Assembly: GCA_017469795.1 (NCBI GenBank)
Contig: JAFUFT010000009.1
Span: 1-62,776 of the forward strand
From: Oscillospiraceae bacterium
GTDB lineage: Bacteria > Bacillota > Clostridia > Oscillospirales > Oscillospiraceae
Length of the DNA: 62,776 bases
Direction of reading: 5' to 3'
Shown here: positions 8,046 through 17,520 of the stretch, piece by piece
Layout of the letters: every line of letters starts with the position of its first letter
Numbering within the stretch: position 1 is the stretch's first letter
Translations under genes and position numbers: made by a program
Notes under the pieces: model-generated
Seen by the model: only the letters and a program-made list of their open reading frames with translations
What the model was told of the DNA's origin: nothing
The model's database searches: none

Positions 8046-8706
8046 GTTTCTTGCCGCCTTTCTTATTGTGCTTTAAATAAATGATTAGTCCACGAATACC
8101 ATACCAGATTCCCATACGCAGAATCGCTCCGATGGTAATAATCAATGTTGCTTTCGTGTAGATGGTGTTCTCTTCCGCTGTAAAATCAATATCAGCGCCT
8201 ACGCTGCGCTTTTCGATCCGGAAGGTTTCCATCAGAAGCGGCATCAGGTTGCCGAGCGCCGCCCAGGCTCTTCCGTACAGGATCGCCGGCTTTGCAGGAT
8301 CTTCTCCAAATCCGCCTACCGTCAGATGCAGGATCAGTTCCTTGATCCGCAGTTTGTTCCGAAGGGATGCCTGCGCCTCGATCGCCAGGCCCAGCAATTC
8401 CCGGAACATGGGAATCATGCCGCCCTTCTTTTTTTGAGGCGTTTCATCCGGCTTCTCCTCGTTTTTTTTCTTTTCCTTTTTCGGTTTCTTTTCCTTCTTT
8501 GGTTTCCCGGTTTCCGGCTTTTCCTTTTTCGGAAGGAGCCGGATCTTCACCGGCCCGGCGTGCGCCAGAACCAGAACGCCATCGCAGCTGTATTCCGCCG
8601 TTACTCCCACCGGAATAAAACAGGCCAAAAGTATCAGCGCTAAAACACAGAGAAGAATTATTCCGATGATCTTCAGAATCAGAAGCAGGATGTGCAATAC
8701 GATCAT
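8026..8706 (-). CDS. DUF2953 membrane-anchored protein
   Basis: A hydrophobic N-terminal anchor (about residues 5-32) is followed by a short beta-type segment, a strongly charged Lys/Glu/Pro stretch (about 58-92, repeats of PKKEKK type) and a C-terminal part with two hydrophobic segments. The position between scpB and gerW, and the fold order, match DUF2953, a family of unknown function often found next to gerW. It overlaps scpB by four bases. The charged stretch is low-complexity and its length probably varies between strains. Confidence 0.8.
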   Translation of the reverse strand: MIVLHILLLILKIIGIILLCVLALILLACFIPVGVTAEYSCDGVLVLAHAGPVKIRLLPKKEKPETGKPKKEKKPKKEKKKNEEKPDETPQKKKGGMIPMFRELLGLAIEAQASLRNKLRIKELILHLTVGGFGEDPAKPAILYGRAWAALGNLMPLLMETFRIEKRSVGADIDFTAEENTIYTKATLIITIGAILRMGIWYGIRGLIIYLKHNKKGGKKHGTSSQ

Positions 8707-9290
8707 GCCTGCTCCCCGCCTTCCGCAACCTCTTCCATAGAAAGCTGCATCTCGACCTGCTCCGCGCTGATATGCCCCTTGGGAAGATCCACTTCCGGAA
8801 GGTCATCCAGCGTGGAAAGCCCAAACGTTCTGAGGAAATCAGGCGTTGTTCCATAGAGGATCGGTCTTCCCGGAACGCTCAGCCGCCCCTGTTCTTCGAT
8901 CAGCTTCTTATTCAGCAGGACACCAATCGTATACGAACTGTCCACGCCGCGGATCTGCTCGACAAACGCCTTTGTAGTCGGCTGATAATACGCAATAACT
9001 GTCAGTGTTTCCAGAGCAGAAGCGCTCAGTCTGGGCGGTTTTCTGGTCTCCAGCGCCCGGGTGATCAGTTCGGACTGTTCCGACGCAGATACCATCTGAT
9101 AGGCATCTTCCAAGGTGATGATACGAATTCCTCTGCGCCCAAAGCTCAGCTCATCCTGAAGGACTTTTACCTCCTGGTGAATGGTTTCCACCGACACGCC
9201 GATGGCAAGCGCCATCCGTTCCGCACCGACCGGCTCCCCAGCAGCAAACAGGACCGCTTCAATCCCGCGTCTGATATCTTCCGCATCCAT
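8703..9290 (-). CDS. scpB: Segregation and condensation protein B
   Basis: Winged-helix kleisin-associated subunit of the SMC-ScpAB condensin complex, which compacts and helps separate the chromosome. Family features are the start DIRRGIEAVLFAAGEPV, the middle KPPRLSASALETLTVIAYYQP and the RGVDSSYTIGVLLNKKLIEEQGR block. 195 residues, normal. It starts one base into the scpA stop codon, so the two subunits are translationally coupled. Confidence 0.95.
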   Translation of the reverse strand: MDAEDIRRGIEAVLFAAGEPVGAERMALAIGVSVETIHQEVKVLQDELSFGRRGIRIITLEDAYQMVSASEQSELITRALETRKPPRLSASALETLTVIAYYQPTTKAFVEQIRGVDSSYTIGVLLNKKLIEEQGRLSVPGRPILYGTTPDFLRTFGLSTLDDLPEVDLPKGHISAEQVEMQLSMEEVAEGGEQA

Positions 9291-10078
9291 TACGGCTCCA
9301 CCTCGCTCTCCTCAGGCATCTTCAGATAATCCACCTGCAGCTCCCCGTTGTCCTCCGTCACACGAACGGAACGAAGCTTACACAGCTCCAGAATCGACAG
9401 GAATGTGGCCACAACTTCCGATCTGGACCGATTTCCGCGAAAAAGGCTCCTTAACTTCTGACGTCCCTTTGCAATCAATGCTTTAAGCATCTCCGCCGCT
9501 TTCTTTTCCACCGGGTAGGGTTCTTTTCCGACGATACCGACAAAGGCATTGATGGGAGACGGCAGCTTCGTATCGCTCCGCTCCTGCATATTCATAAGCG
9601 CGCGGATCAAATCGGACCGGTCATGCTGATAGCGATAAGTCTGGTCTTTTCGGAGCGGTTCCGGCTCCTTGGTGAAAATATTCCTGCCGATATCGTTTCT
9701 GCTTTCAAGCCATGCAGCGGGCTCTTTGATCTTTTCCAGGATCTCCTGGCGCTGACGCTGTTCCAGGGACTGAATCAACAGTTCCATTTCGGAAAGGCCC
9801 TCCTGCTGCTCGGCCTCGCTCAGGAGCATCTTCGTCTTGATCAGTACAAGATGAGAGGCCATGGAGATGAACTCGCTCGCGATCTCCAGATCCATGCGCT
9901 TCATCTCATCCAGATAGGCCAGATACTGTTCCAGTATCACGGAAATCTGAATATCCCGGATCTCGATTTTGTTTTTACTGAGCAGCAGCAGGATCACGTC
10001 CAGCGGTCCGGAAAAATCCTCAGGTTCCTCATTTCTGGACTTAACCACATGCTGCAGATGATAGGTAGGTTCGATCAT
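9290..10078 (-). CDS. scpA: Segregation and condensation protein A
   Basis: Kleisin subunit bridging SMC heads. Early motif EDFSGPLDVILLLLSKNKIEIRDI is the ScpA signature, and a C-terminal winged-helix region (VVATFLSILELCKLRSV) follows. 262 residues, normal. It is the second gene after the site-2 protease and is coupled to scpB. Confidence 0.95.
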   Translation of the reverse strand: MIEPTYHLQHVVKSRNEEPEDFSGPLDVILLLLSKNKIEIRDIQISVILEQYLAYLDEMKRMDLEIASEFISMASHLVLIKTKMLLSEAEQQEGLSEMELLIQSLEQRQRQEILEKIKEPAAWLESRNDIGRNIFTKEPEPLRKDQTYRYQHDRSDLIRALMNMQERSDTKLPSPINAFVGIVGKEPYPVEKKAAEMLKALIAKGRQKLRSLFRGNRSRSEVVATFLSILELCKLRSVRVTEDNGELQVDYLKMPEESEVEP

Positions 10079-10094
10079 AGCGTCCCCTTATTTT

Positions 10095-10787
10095 CTATCC
10101 AAACAAACTCTGGAAAATATAAAATGGAAAACTGGAGATCTTGGTAAGGCCGTCCAGCAGGGCGTTCCGGCAGAAATTCAGCGGTCCGTTCAGAATCCCC
10201 AGATACAATACTACGATCATAATCAAAAATCCGTACTTTTCATATCGAAGGATCTTATAGTAGATCCTCTGGGGAAGCAGCGCATTTACCACCTTCGACC
10301 CGTCCAGAGGCGGGATCGGGATCACATTGAATACTGCAAGGCCAACACTGAGCACCGCAACATATTCAAAAAAAGTCACCAGAAATCCGGATATCGCACC
10401 ACCGCTGCGAAGATTGAAATAAAGCGCCCCTGCACGGATACAAAGTGCAAGAAAAGCCAGAACCACATTGGACAGCGGACCGGCTGCCGCCGTGATTGCC
10501 ATACCCTGAACCGGATGTTTGAAATTCCGCATATCAATAGGCACAGGCTTCGCCCATCCAAAGCGGAATATCGCCATCATCAGCAGACCAAAGATATCCA
10601 CATGCTTAATGGGATTAAAGGAAAGCCGCCCTGCATTTTTTGCCGTAGGATCTCCAAGCGCAAGGGCAGTTACCCCGTGGCTGACCTCATGAAACATGAT
10701 ACACAGCAATGACGCCGCAACTATGATCCCATATTCCCACACGAAGCTGAAATCCAACTGGCCGAGCCAGCGCAAAAATGACTGCAT
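10095..10787 (-). CDS. Site-2 protease family membrane protein (M50)
   Basis: Polytopic zinc metalloprotease of peptidase family M50, about 230 residues. The zinc motif HEVSH is at residues 33-37 (FHEVSHGVTALALGD), and the second zinc ligand region N-x-IPIPPLDG is near residue 160. This compact form is common upstream of scpA in Firmicutes; substrates are unknown. The ATG at 10787 is preferred over a longer in-frame start because AGGAGG lies eight bases upstream and a promoter immediately before that. First gene of a seven-gene operon. Confidence 0.9.
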   Translation of the reverse strand: MQSFLRWLGQLDFSFVWEYGIIVAASLLCIMFHEVSHGVTALALGDPTAKNAGRLSFNPIKHVDIFGLLMMAIFRFGWAKPVPIDMRNFKHPVQGMAITAAAGPLSNVVLAFLALCIRAGALYFNLRSGGAISGFLVTFFEYVAVLSVGLAVFNVIPIPPLDGSKVVNALLPQRIYYKILRYEKYGFLIMIVVLYLGILNGPLNFCRNALLDGLTKISSFPFYIFQSLFG

Positions 10788-10808
10788 AGCGGTTCCTCCT
10801 GATTGTTT

Positions 10809-10837
10809 AGTATAACATGAATTCCGCCAAATAGCAA
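10809..10837 (-). promoter_or_regulatory. Promoter of the M50-scpAB-gerW-dacF-rluB operon
   Basis: TTGCTA (10837-10832), 17-base spacer, TATACT (10814-10809), about 20 bases before the ribosome-binding site. Confidence 0.7.
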
Positions 10838-10840
10838 GGG

Positions 10841-10870
10841 AAAGGAGGACGCAGATGCGTCCTCCCCTTT
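10841..10870 (-). terminator. Terminator after engB
   Basis: GGAGGACGC and its complement form a 9-base stem with a 4-base loop, flanked by AAA/TTT, directly against the engB stop codon. The T-run is short (TTTCCCTT). Confidence 0.65.
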
Positions 10871-11472
10871 CAGTCTTCTGTCTCCTGCGCGGAAGCTGCC
10901 GCCGACTCGATCCTGGCAATCAGTTCCTCACGTCCTGTTCCCTTTTCCGCAGAAAACGGAAGCAGAAGCGTATCGTCGGAAAGGCCAAGCACCGCGCGTA
11001 TGGTCTCCAGATTCGGATTGATTTCCCGCTTTTTCAGTTTGTCGAGCTTATTGGCAACCACCACAAAGGGACAACCGGAATCCTGGAACCAGCGCGCCAT
11101 GGTCACATCATTTCCTGTCGGCGCATGCCGCGCATCCACAATCAGGATTCCCAGTGTGATCAGACCCGAGGCGAAATAGTCTTCCATGAGCTTTGCCCAC
11201 CTGGCTTTTTCCGACTGGGAAACCTTGGCATAGCCGTAACCGGGCAGATCCACCAGATAAGCGGTATCGTCCACCAGGAAATAGTTGATGTGAATGGTCT
11301 TTCCAGGGCTGTTCCCCACATAGGCCATTTTTTTCCGCTGCAGCACCCGGTTAATTACCGAGGATTTTCCGACGTTGGATTTCCCGGCAAAGGCAATCTG
11401 AGGGATTCCATCCCTGGCGAATTGCGAGGCATTGGCGGCAGAGATTTTAAATTCAACTTTCTGATAGTTCAT
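10870..11472 (-). CDS. engB: Ribosome-assembly GTPase EngB/YsxC
   Basis: Essential small GTPase for 50S ribosomal subunit assembly. G1 is GKSNVGKSSVINR (about residues 29-41), G3 is DLPGYGYAKVS and G4 is NKLDK. 200 residues, typical. It is the last gene of the clp-lon operon, seven bases after lon; lon-engB linkage is conserved in Firmicutes. Confidence 0.95.
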   Translation of the reverse strand: MNYQKVEFKISAANASQFARDGIPQIAFAGKSNVGKSSVINRVLQRKKMAYVGNSPGKTIHINYFLVDDTAYLVDLPGYGYAKVSQSEKARWAKLMEDYFASGLITLGILIVDARHAPTGNDVTMARWFQDSGCPFVVVANKLDKLKKREINPNLETIRAVLGLSDDTLLLPFSAEKGTGREELIARIESAAASAQETED

Positions 11473-11479
11473 TTAATCC

Positions 11480-13891
11480 TCACTGTCTCAGGCCCGGCTT
11501 TTTCCCGGCGCCGGAATCCGATACCGGCAAGGTCAGGTCTGTCTGCGTCTTTTGCGCTGCCGCAGCATTTTTGCTCAGATCCAGTGCCGCGCCCAGCACC
11601 GCATCCGCATCGCGGACCGTAATAAAGTTCAACCGGCTCCGGACAGTCTGATCGATTTCCTCCAGGTCCTTTTCGTTGTCTGCCGGAATGATCACCGTCT
11701 TAATCCCATGCCGCAGGGCGGCCATTGTCTTTTCCTTCAGCCCTCCGATTGCCATAACCCGTCCCCGAATCGAGATCTCACCGGTCATGGCAATATCCCG
11801 CCGAACCGGGCAGTTCGTCAGCGCAGAGACAAGGGCCGTGCAGATCGTGATACCGGCGGAAGGTCCGTCTTTGGGCACGGCGCTTTCCGGGAAATGAACG
11901 TGAATGTCTTTCGTCTTATAAAAATCCGCCGGGATGCCAAGCTGGTCCGCCCTCGACCGGATATAGCTCATTGCTGCCGAGACGGATTCCTTCATTACAT
12001 CGCCCAAAGATCCGGTCATGACCAGTTTCCCGGTCCCCTCCACAACGTTGACCTCCACTTCCAGCGTCACGCCGCCTACCGCCGTCCAGGCGAGGCCGGT
12101 CACAAGCCCGATTTGGTTTTTGGCCGGCATGGAATCGGGTATATATTTCCGAACTCCAAGATACTCTTCCACCCTTGAAGGAGTGACGATCACGCGCTTG
12201 ATATCTTCCGTGGCGAACTTCAGCGCTGCCTTACGGCAGAGCGTCGCAATCTCCCGCTGAAGATTTCGTACGCCTGATTCTCTGGTATAACCGTCGATGA
12301 TCTCCCGCCAAGCGTTGTCGTAAACCGAAATCTGACTCTTTTTTAGTCCGAGCTTTCCGGTCTCCTTGGGAAGCAGATGGTTCTTTGCGATCATCAGCTT
12401 TTCCTCGTCCGTGTAACTGTTCAGCTCGATGACTTCCATCCGATCCAGCAGCGCGGCCGGGATCGTGGAAGTGGTATTTGCAGTGGTAATGAACAGCACA
12501 TGACTCAGGTCAAAGGGAACTTCGATATAATTATCCCGGAACGTCTTATTCTGCTCCGCGTCCAGTACCTCCAGAAGCGCAGAAGAGGGATCCCCGCGAT
12601 AGTCCGATCCGAGTTTATCGATCTCATCCAGAAGCAGCAGAGCATTTTTACTGCCGGCCTGACGAATGCCGGAAATGATCCGTCCGGGCATGGCGCCGAT
12701 ATAGGTTTTACGATGCCCCCGGATTTCCGCCTCGTCATGAACGCCGCCCAGAGAGATCCGCGCCATTTTTCGATTCAGGCAGGAGGCAATGGAAGTTGCG
12801 ATGGATGTTTTGCCCACGCCGGGAGGACCGACCAGGCAGATGATCTGTCCGCTGATATCGGGACTGAGCTTCCGAACTGCCAGCAATTCCAGGATACGCT
12901 TTTTTACCTGCTGCAGGCCGTAGTGGTCCTCATCCAGCTTTTTTCTGGCAGCCTCGATGTCCACCAATTCCTCGGTTTCAGTATTCCATGGCAGTTCCAG
13001 GATCAGATCCAGATAGTCCCGGAGCAACGCTCCTTCCGAGGATCCCATCGGATGCTTGCTGAGCCGGGCGAGGTCTTTCAGGAGCTTTTCCTCAATAGCT
13101 GAATCAAGTTTCAACGCACGGATCTTTTTCTCGTATTCGTCAAATTCCTGATCGTCGTCCTCTTCTCCTAGCTCCGCATGAATGATCTTGAGCTGTTCCC
13201 GAAGATAATACTCCCGCTGTCCCTTGGAGACAGCCGCCTGAACCTGCTCGGCAATATCCCCCTCCAGCTTCATGATCTCAATCTCGCTGGAAAGCGTTTT
13301 CAGCACAAACTCCAAACGCTTGACAGGATGAAGCAGTGAAAGCGCCTCCTGCTTGTCGGTGTATTTAAACCCGCAGTTCTGCGCAAGAAAATCCGCAACA
13401 AAACCGGGTTCCTCGCTGGTCATCAGACGGAGGAGATTCTCCGCGGATCCCTTTGGAAGAAGATCGCTGTAAGCTCCATATAACTGGTAGGCAACGCGAA
13501 GCAGCGCCTCCACCTTTGCATGAGAGTTCCGATAACGCTCATCCTGAAGAAGTACGCATTTACCCTCCAGATAGGGACTCTCCTGGGTAAATTCCTCCAC
13601 CCATACACGTTCCAGACCTTCCACCAGGATCCGAATGATCTCTCCCGGCATTTTCAGGACCTGTCGAACATGGACCAGAACACCGACATCATACAGATCC
13701 TCCGGCGCCGGTTCATCCACGATCACGTCCTTCTGCATCAGAAGAATCATGTGCTGGTCACCGCTCATGGCCTCATCCAGCGCGCGAATGGACTTCTCCC
13801 GTCCAACGTCAAAGGAAAAAATCAATTTGGGAAAAACCGAAATGCCGCGCAGCGCCATGATCGGGATTCTGATTCCTTCCAATTCTTTCAT
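11480..13891 (-). CDS. lon: ATP-dependent protease La (Lon)
   Basis: Cytosolic AAA+ serine protease that degrades misfolded and regulatory proteins. The N-terminal LON domain starts at the chosen ATG ([16 protein letters not shown]), a coiled segment follows, then the AAA domain with Walker A GPPGVGKT and Walker B LLLDEIDK, and a C-terminal S16 protease domain with PKDGPSAG carrying the catalytic Ser. About 803 residues. The ATG at 13891 has AAAGGAG upstream; the reading frame stays open another 61 codons but shows no homology-like sequence. It is separated from clpX by a strong hairpin. Confidence 0.96.
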   Translation of the reverse strand: MKELEGIRIPIMALRGISVFPKLIFSFDVGREKSIRALDEAMSGDQHMILLMQKDVIVDEPAPEDLYDVGVLVHVRQVLKMPGEIIRILVEGLERVWVEEFTQESPYLEGKCVLLQDERYRNSHAKVEALLRVAYQLYGAYSDLLPKGSAENLLRLMTSEEPGFVADFLAQNCGFKYTDKQEALSLLHPVKRLEFVLKTLSSEIEIMKLEGDIAEQVQAAVSKGQREYYLREQLKIIHAELGEEDDDQEFDEYEKKIRALKLDSAIEEKLLKDLARLSKHPMGSSEGALLRDYLDLILELPWNTETEELVDIEAARKKLDEDHYGLQQVKKRILELLAVRKLSPDISGQIICLVGPPGVGKTSIATSIASCLNRKMARISLGGVHDEAEIRGHRKTYIGAMPGRIISGIRQAGSKNALLLLDEIDKLGSDYRGDPSSALLEVLDAEQNKTFRDNYIEVPFDLSHVLFITTANTTSTIPAALLDRMEVIELNSYTDEEKLMIAKNHLLPKETGKLGLKKSQISVYDNAWREIIDGYTRESGVRNLQREIATLCRKAALKFATEDIKRVIVTPSRVEEYLGVRKYIPDSMPAKNQIGLVTGLAWTAVGGVTLEVEVNVVEGTGKLVMTGSLGDVMKESVSAAMSYIRSRADQLGIPADFYKTKDIHVHFPESAVPKDGPSAGITICTALVSALTNCPVRRDIAMTGEISIRGRVMAIGGLKEKTMAALRHGIKTVIIPADNEKDLEEIDQTVRSRLNFITVRDADAVLGAALDLSKNAAAAQKTQTDLTLPVSDSGAGKKPGLRQ

Positions 13892-13934
13892 ACATAAACG
13901 CTCCTTTCTGGAACGGATTCTTAAATGTAACACA

Positions 13935-13972
13935 GCAGGGCCAACCCAGACCTGTCCGGTCTGGGCCAGCCC
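13935..13972. other. Strong hairpin between clpX and lon
   Basis: CCCAGACC/GGTCTGGG (13945-13965) with a five-base loop is extended by flanking GGCTGG/TTGGCC pairing. No T-run follows. It may attenuate or stabilise the clpX-lon transcript. Confidence 0.55.
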
Positions 13973-13991
13973 CAGTAAACAGATTCTCAGC

Positions 13992-15272
13992 TCACCCGAT
14001 TTTCTCGGATTTCCCCACTTTATGCACCGGCTGCCGCGGATTGGACGGATCCCGATCCACGGAAGGGGCAGCATGGTCGGTAATGGTCTGCTCCGTAATG
14101 GTCACGGACTGAATCGACGGATCAGACGGGATTTCAAACATCACGTCCGTCATGACGCCTTCCATCACAGACCGAAGTCCCCGGGCGCCGACCTTTCGAT
14201 CCAGCGCCTCCTGTGCGATTGCCTCCAGCGCCTTATCCTCAAAGCGAAGCGCAACGCCGTCAAATTCAAGCAGCTTCTGATACTGTTTGACCAGCGCGTT
14301 CTTCGGCTCCGTCAGAATACGGACCATATCTTCCTTGGTTAGGCTCTGCAGGCTGGTGATGACCGGCAAACGGCCCACCAGTTCCGGAATAATACCGAAT
14401 TTCAGAATGTCGTGGGGCTGGACCTGCTGGAACAGTTCTCCGACGTCCTTCTCTTTCCGGTCGCCAAGCTCACGGCCAAATCCAAGAGAGGACACCGAGG
14501 TGCGTTTTTCAATAATTTTATCCAGACCGTCAAAGGCGCCGCCGCAAATAAAGAGAATATTGCTCGTGTCAATGGGGATGAACTCCTGCTGGGGATGCTT
14601 GCGTCCGCCCTGCGGCGGCACATTAGCCACCGTACCCTCAATGATCTTCAGCAGCGCCTGCTGTACGCCTTCGCCGCTGACGTCCCGGGTAATGGAGGTA
14701 TTCTCGCTCTTTCTGGCGATCTTGTCGATCTCGTCTACGTAGATAATGCCTTTTTCAGCTTTTTCCACGTCAAAGTCCGCCGCCTGGATCAGACGCAGGA
14801 GAATGTTCTCCACGTCCTCGCCCACGTATCCAGCCTCTGTCAGGGTCGTGGCGTCGGCAATGGCAAAGGGTACATCCAGGATCTTGGCCAGGGTCTGAGC
14901 AAACAGCGTCTTACCGCTGCCGGTCGGACCGATCAGGAGAATGTTGCTCTTCTGGAGTTCCACCTCGCTGCTGCCGCCGTAATACAGCCGTTTATAATGA
15001 TTGTACACCGCAACCGCCAGAGAAACTTTGGCGTGTTCCTGGCCGATGATGTACTGATCCATATATTCTTTAATGGCCTGAGGAGACGGAATCACCTCGG
15101 GAAGGATTTCCTCCGGGGTTTCCTCGTACATCTCATCCTCCAGAATACTCTGGCACAGATCCACACATTCATTGCAGATATATACACCGGGGCCGGCAAT
15201 GATCCGCTGGACCTGATTCTGCTTTTTGCCGCAGAAAGAGCACTTGATCTGCTTTTCGTTCTCTCTTGCCAC
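13992..15272 (-). CDS. clpX: ATP-dependent Clp protease unfoldase ClpX
   Basis: AAA+ unfoldase that feeds substrates to ClpP. An N-terminal zinc-binding domain carries CSFCGKK and CNEC; Walker A is GPTGSGKT, Walker B is [10 protein letters not shown], and the ClpP-docking loop LGFG is seen in the middle ([11 protein letters not shown]). 426 residues. It follows clpP by about 30 bases, the usual order. Confidence 0.97.
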   Translation of the reverse strand: MARENEKQIKCSFCGKKQNQVQRIIAGPGVYICNECVDLCQSILEDEMYEETPEEILPEVIPSPQAIKEYMDQYIIGQEHAKVSLAVAVYNHYKRLYYGGSSEVELQKSNILLIGPTGSGKTLFAQTLAKILDVPFAIADATTLTEAGYVGEDVENILLRLIQAADFDVEKAEKGIIYVDEIDKIARKSENTSITRDVSGEGVQQALLKIIEGTVANVPPQGGRKHPQQEFIPIDTSNILFICGGAFDGLDKIIEKRTSVSSLGFGRELGDRKEKDVGELFQQVQPHDILKFGIIPELVGRLPVITSLQSLTKEDMVRILTEPKNALVKQYQKLLEFDGVALRFEDKALEAIAQEALDRKVGARGLRSVMEGVMTDVMFEIPSDPSIQSVTITEQTITDHAAPSVDRDPSNPRQPVHKVGKSEKIG

Positions 15273-15302
15273 AGGCAGTTAACTCCCTTCTCCGGGGTCT
15301 TA

Positions 15303-15884
15303 TCAGCGCTGATAGATAACCTTATCGATGAGGCCATATTCCACGGCCTCTTCCGCGCTCATGAAGTTGTCACGCTCACAGTCGGCCGTAACGACTTCCA
15401 GGGGTTTGCCGGTATTGTCCGCCAGAATGCGGTTCATCCGTTTTTTGATAATCTCCAAGCGCTTGAGATGGATCGCCATATCGGTGATCTGTCCCTGGGT
15501 TCCGGCAGAGGGCTGATGGATCATGATCTCCGCATTGGGAAGCGCCATACGCTTGCCTTTGGTTCCCGCAGAAAGCAGGAACGCGCCCATGGAGGCGGCC
15601 ATGCCGATGCAAATCGTAGACACGTCGCACTTGATATACTGCATCGTATCGTAGATAGCCATGCCGTCCGTGACAGATCCGCCGGGGCTGTTGATATAGA
15701 AGCTGATATCCTTTTCCGGATCCTGCCCCTCCAGATACAGGAGCTGAGCTACGATCAGGCTGGCCGTGGTGGAGTTGACCTCCTCGGACAGCATGATGAT
15801 CCGGTCGTTGAGCAGCCGGGAGAAAATATCATAGGAACGTTCTCCACGGCTGGTCTGTTCTACTACATAAGGTACTAAACTCAT
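15303..15884 (-). CDS. clpP: ATP-dependent Clp protease proteolytic subunit
   Basis: Barrel-forming serine protease. Ser98 lies in GMAASMGA and His123 in MIHQPSAG; an Asp near residue 172 completes the triad. 193 residues, canonical. Located between tig and clpX in the protein-quality-control operon; the ClpX and the ClpE-like unfoldase in this window are both possible partners. Confidence 0.97.
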   Translation of the reverse strand: MSLVPYVVEQTSRGERSYDIFSRLLNDRIIMLSEEVNSTTASLIVAQLLYLEGQDPEKDISFYINSPGGSVTDGMAIYDTMQYIKCDVSTICIGMAASMGAFLLSAGTKGKRMALPNAEIMIHQPSAGTQGQITDMAIHLKRLEIIKKRMNRILADNTGKPLEVVTADCERDNFMSAEEAVEYGLIDKVIYQR

Positions 15885-15958
15885 GGAAATTCTCCTTATT
15901 CATGCGGGGTAACTGGATTATACCCGACCCCGTCGGAAAGTATTCCCTTAAAGTGCGA

Positions 15959-17275
15959 TTATTCCGCAGCAGGCTCCTCGGTCTTCTCGGCAGGCGCAAC
16001 CGCAACGGCGCTGTCGGTGATGACCTCCATAGCCTTCTGGAACTTCTGATCGCGAACGATCTCCTCCGCTGGGACATACTCCTTGACCTTCTCCAGCTCC
16101 ATCTGATACTGGTCAGCCATCTGCTGATAAGCCTCTTCCACCTGCTCATCGCTGATCTCGATGCCTTCGACCTCAGCAACCTTCTCCAGCAGGAGGGTAT
16201 TCTTGATCTGGCCAAGCGCGTTGGCACGCTGGCTCTCCCGAACGCCCTGAACGTTGGTGCCCATCATCTGCGCATACTGCTCAATGGAGAATCCGGACTG
16301 CTGCATGCTCATGGACCACTGCTGCATGATGTCGTCCAGTTGGGCCTCCACCATGGCGTTGGGGATCTCGGCGGTCATGTTGTCGATGGCCTTCTGCATG
16401 ACGGCGTTTTTGAACTCATTGTCGACATTGTCGGTCTTTTCCTTCAGCAGCTTTTCCTTCTGCTCATTCCGCAGATCCTCCAGAGTATCGGCGGTCTCAG
16501 AGACGTCCTTGGCAAACTCATCGTCCAGTTCGGGCGTATTGGTCGCCTTAACTTCCTTCACCTTGACCTTGAACACCACGGGCTGTCCGGCAAGCTCTTC
16601 CGCGCCGTAATCCTCGGGGAAGGTCAGATCCAGGTCCTTCTCGTCGCCGGCAGACAGACCGATCAGCTGCTCCTCAAAGCCGGGAATGAAAGAACCGGAA
16701 CCGATCTTGAGGCTGTAGTCCTCTCCCTTGCCGCCTTCGAACGCAACGCCGTTCTTGAAGCCCTCAAAGTCGATGACGGCAGTATCCCCGTCGGCGACAG
16801 GACGCTCCACCGTCTCAACCGTAGAGTTGCGGTCAGCCAGCTTCTTGATCTCCGCGTCGATTTCTTCTTCCGTGACTTCTACAGCGGCTTTCTCGGCCTC
16901 AATGCCCTTGTACTGGCCGAGGGTGACCTCGGGATACAGACCGGCATCCACCGTCAGCGTCAGGTTGCCGTTCTCCTCGACATTCAGATCCGCAATGCTG
17001 GGGTTGCCCACCACGTTCAGCTCAGACTCCTTCAGTGCGTCGGGCCAGATCTCGGGGAAGAGCACGTTGATGGCATCCTCATAGAAGACTTCTTTGCCGT
17101 ACATTCCCTCCACGATCTTCCGGGGCGCCTTGCCCTTCCGGAAACCGGGGATATAGATGCTGTTTTTCACCTGACGATATGCCTTATCCAAAGCAGCCTG
17201 GAACTGTGCCTTTTCCACTTCCAGGACAAGTTTCGCGGTGCTGTTCTCGAGTTTTTCTACGCTTTTGACGTTCAT
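15959..17275 (-). CDS. tig: Trigger factor
   Basis: Ribosome-bound chaperone and peptidyl-prolyl isomerase. The ribosome-binding tail is at the start, with GFRKGKAPRKIVE (about residues 43-55); the FKBP-type domain (GDTAVIDFEGFKNGVAFEGG, about 162-245) and a long helical C-terminal chaperone domain follow. 438 residues, normal. An Ala/Pro/Glu-rich tail ends the protein. First gene of tig-clpP-clpX-lon-engB. Confidence 0.96.
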   Translation of the reverse strand: MNVKSVEKLENSTAKLVLEVEKAQFQAALDKAYRQVKNSIYIPGFRKGKAPRKIVEGMYGKEVFYEDAINVLFPEIWPDALKESELNVVGNPSIADLNVEENGNLTLTVDAGLYPEVTLGQYKGIEAEKAAVEVTEEEIDAEIKKLADRNSTVETVERPVADGDTAVIDFEGFKNGVAFEGGKGEDYSLKIGSGSFIPGFEEQLIGLSAGDEKDLDLTFPEDYGAEELAGQPVVFKVKVKEVKATNTPELDDEFAKDVSETADTLEDLRNEQKEKLLKEKTDNVDNEFKNAVMQKAIDNMTAEIPNAMVEAQLDDIMQQWSMSMQQSGFSIEQYAQMMGTNVQGVRESQRANALGQIKNTLLLEKVAEVEGIEISDEQVEEAYQQMADQYQMELEKVKEYVPAEEIVRDQKFQKAMEVITDSAVAVAPAEKTEEPAAE

Positions 17276-17373
17276 GGTGTTTTCCTCCTGTATTCACGGC
17301 TTGAAGCCACTTTTTTATGAATCTATACGGTCCCCAAATAAAAAGGGGCCATTTATTGCAGGACAGCTAATAG

Positions 17374-17402
17374 ATTATATCAGATTTTTTCCTGATTTCC
17401 AA
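17374..17402 (-). promoter_or_regulatory. Promoter of the tig-clpP-clpX-lon-engB operon
   Basis: TTGGAA (17402-17397), 17-base spacer, TATAAT (17379-17374). A leader of about 100 bases follows, with a small GGCCCC/GGGG stem. No CIRCE or CtsR box was seen. Confidence 0.7.
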
Positions 17403-17474
17403 GTATAAATCGCACGAAATTTATCATCCAATCCAGTTCTTTTTTGGATTTCCCTGCAAATCCTCTGCCTTCAT

Positions 17475-17517
17475 AAAAAACCAGCCGTTTCACGTTCCAT
17501 GAAACGGCTGGTTTTTT
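17475..17517 (-). terminator. Terminator of the butyrate operon
   Basis: A long stem (AACCAGCCGTTTC and complement) just after the etfA stop, flanked by A6 and T6 runs so that it could work on both strands. Confidence 0.92.
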
Positions 17518-17520
17518 AGA

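Noticed and set aside
13892..14074. 61-codon N-terminal extension of Lon
   Set aside because: It would be read through the clpX end and the hairpin; the ATG at 13891 has a good ribosome-binding site and begins the LON domain.
17276..17520. Possible small gene between etfA and tig
   Set aside because: Only a terminator, a promoter and leader are present; no frame with a start and ribosome-binding site.
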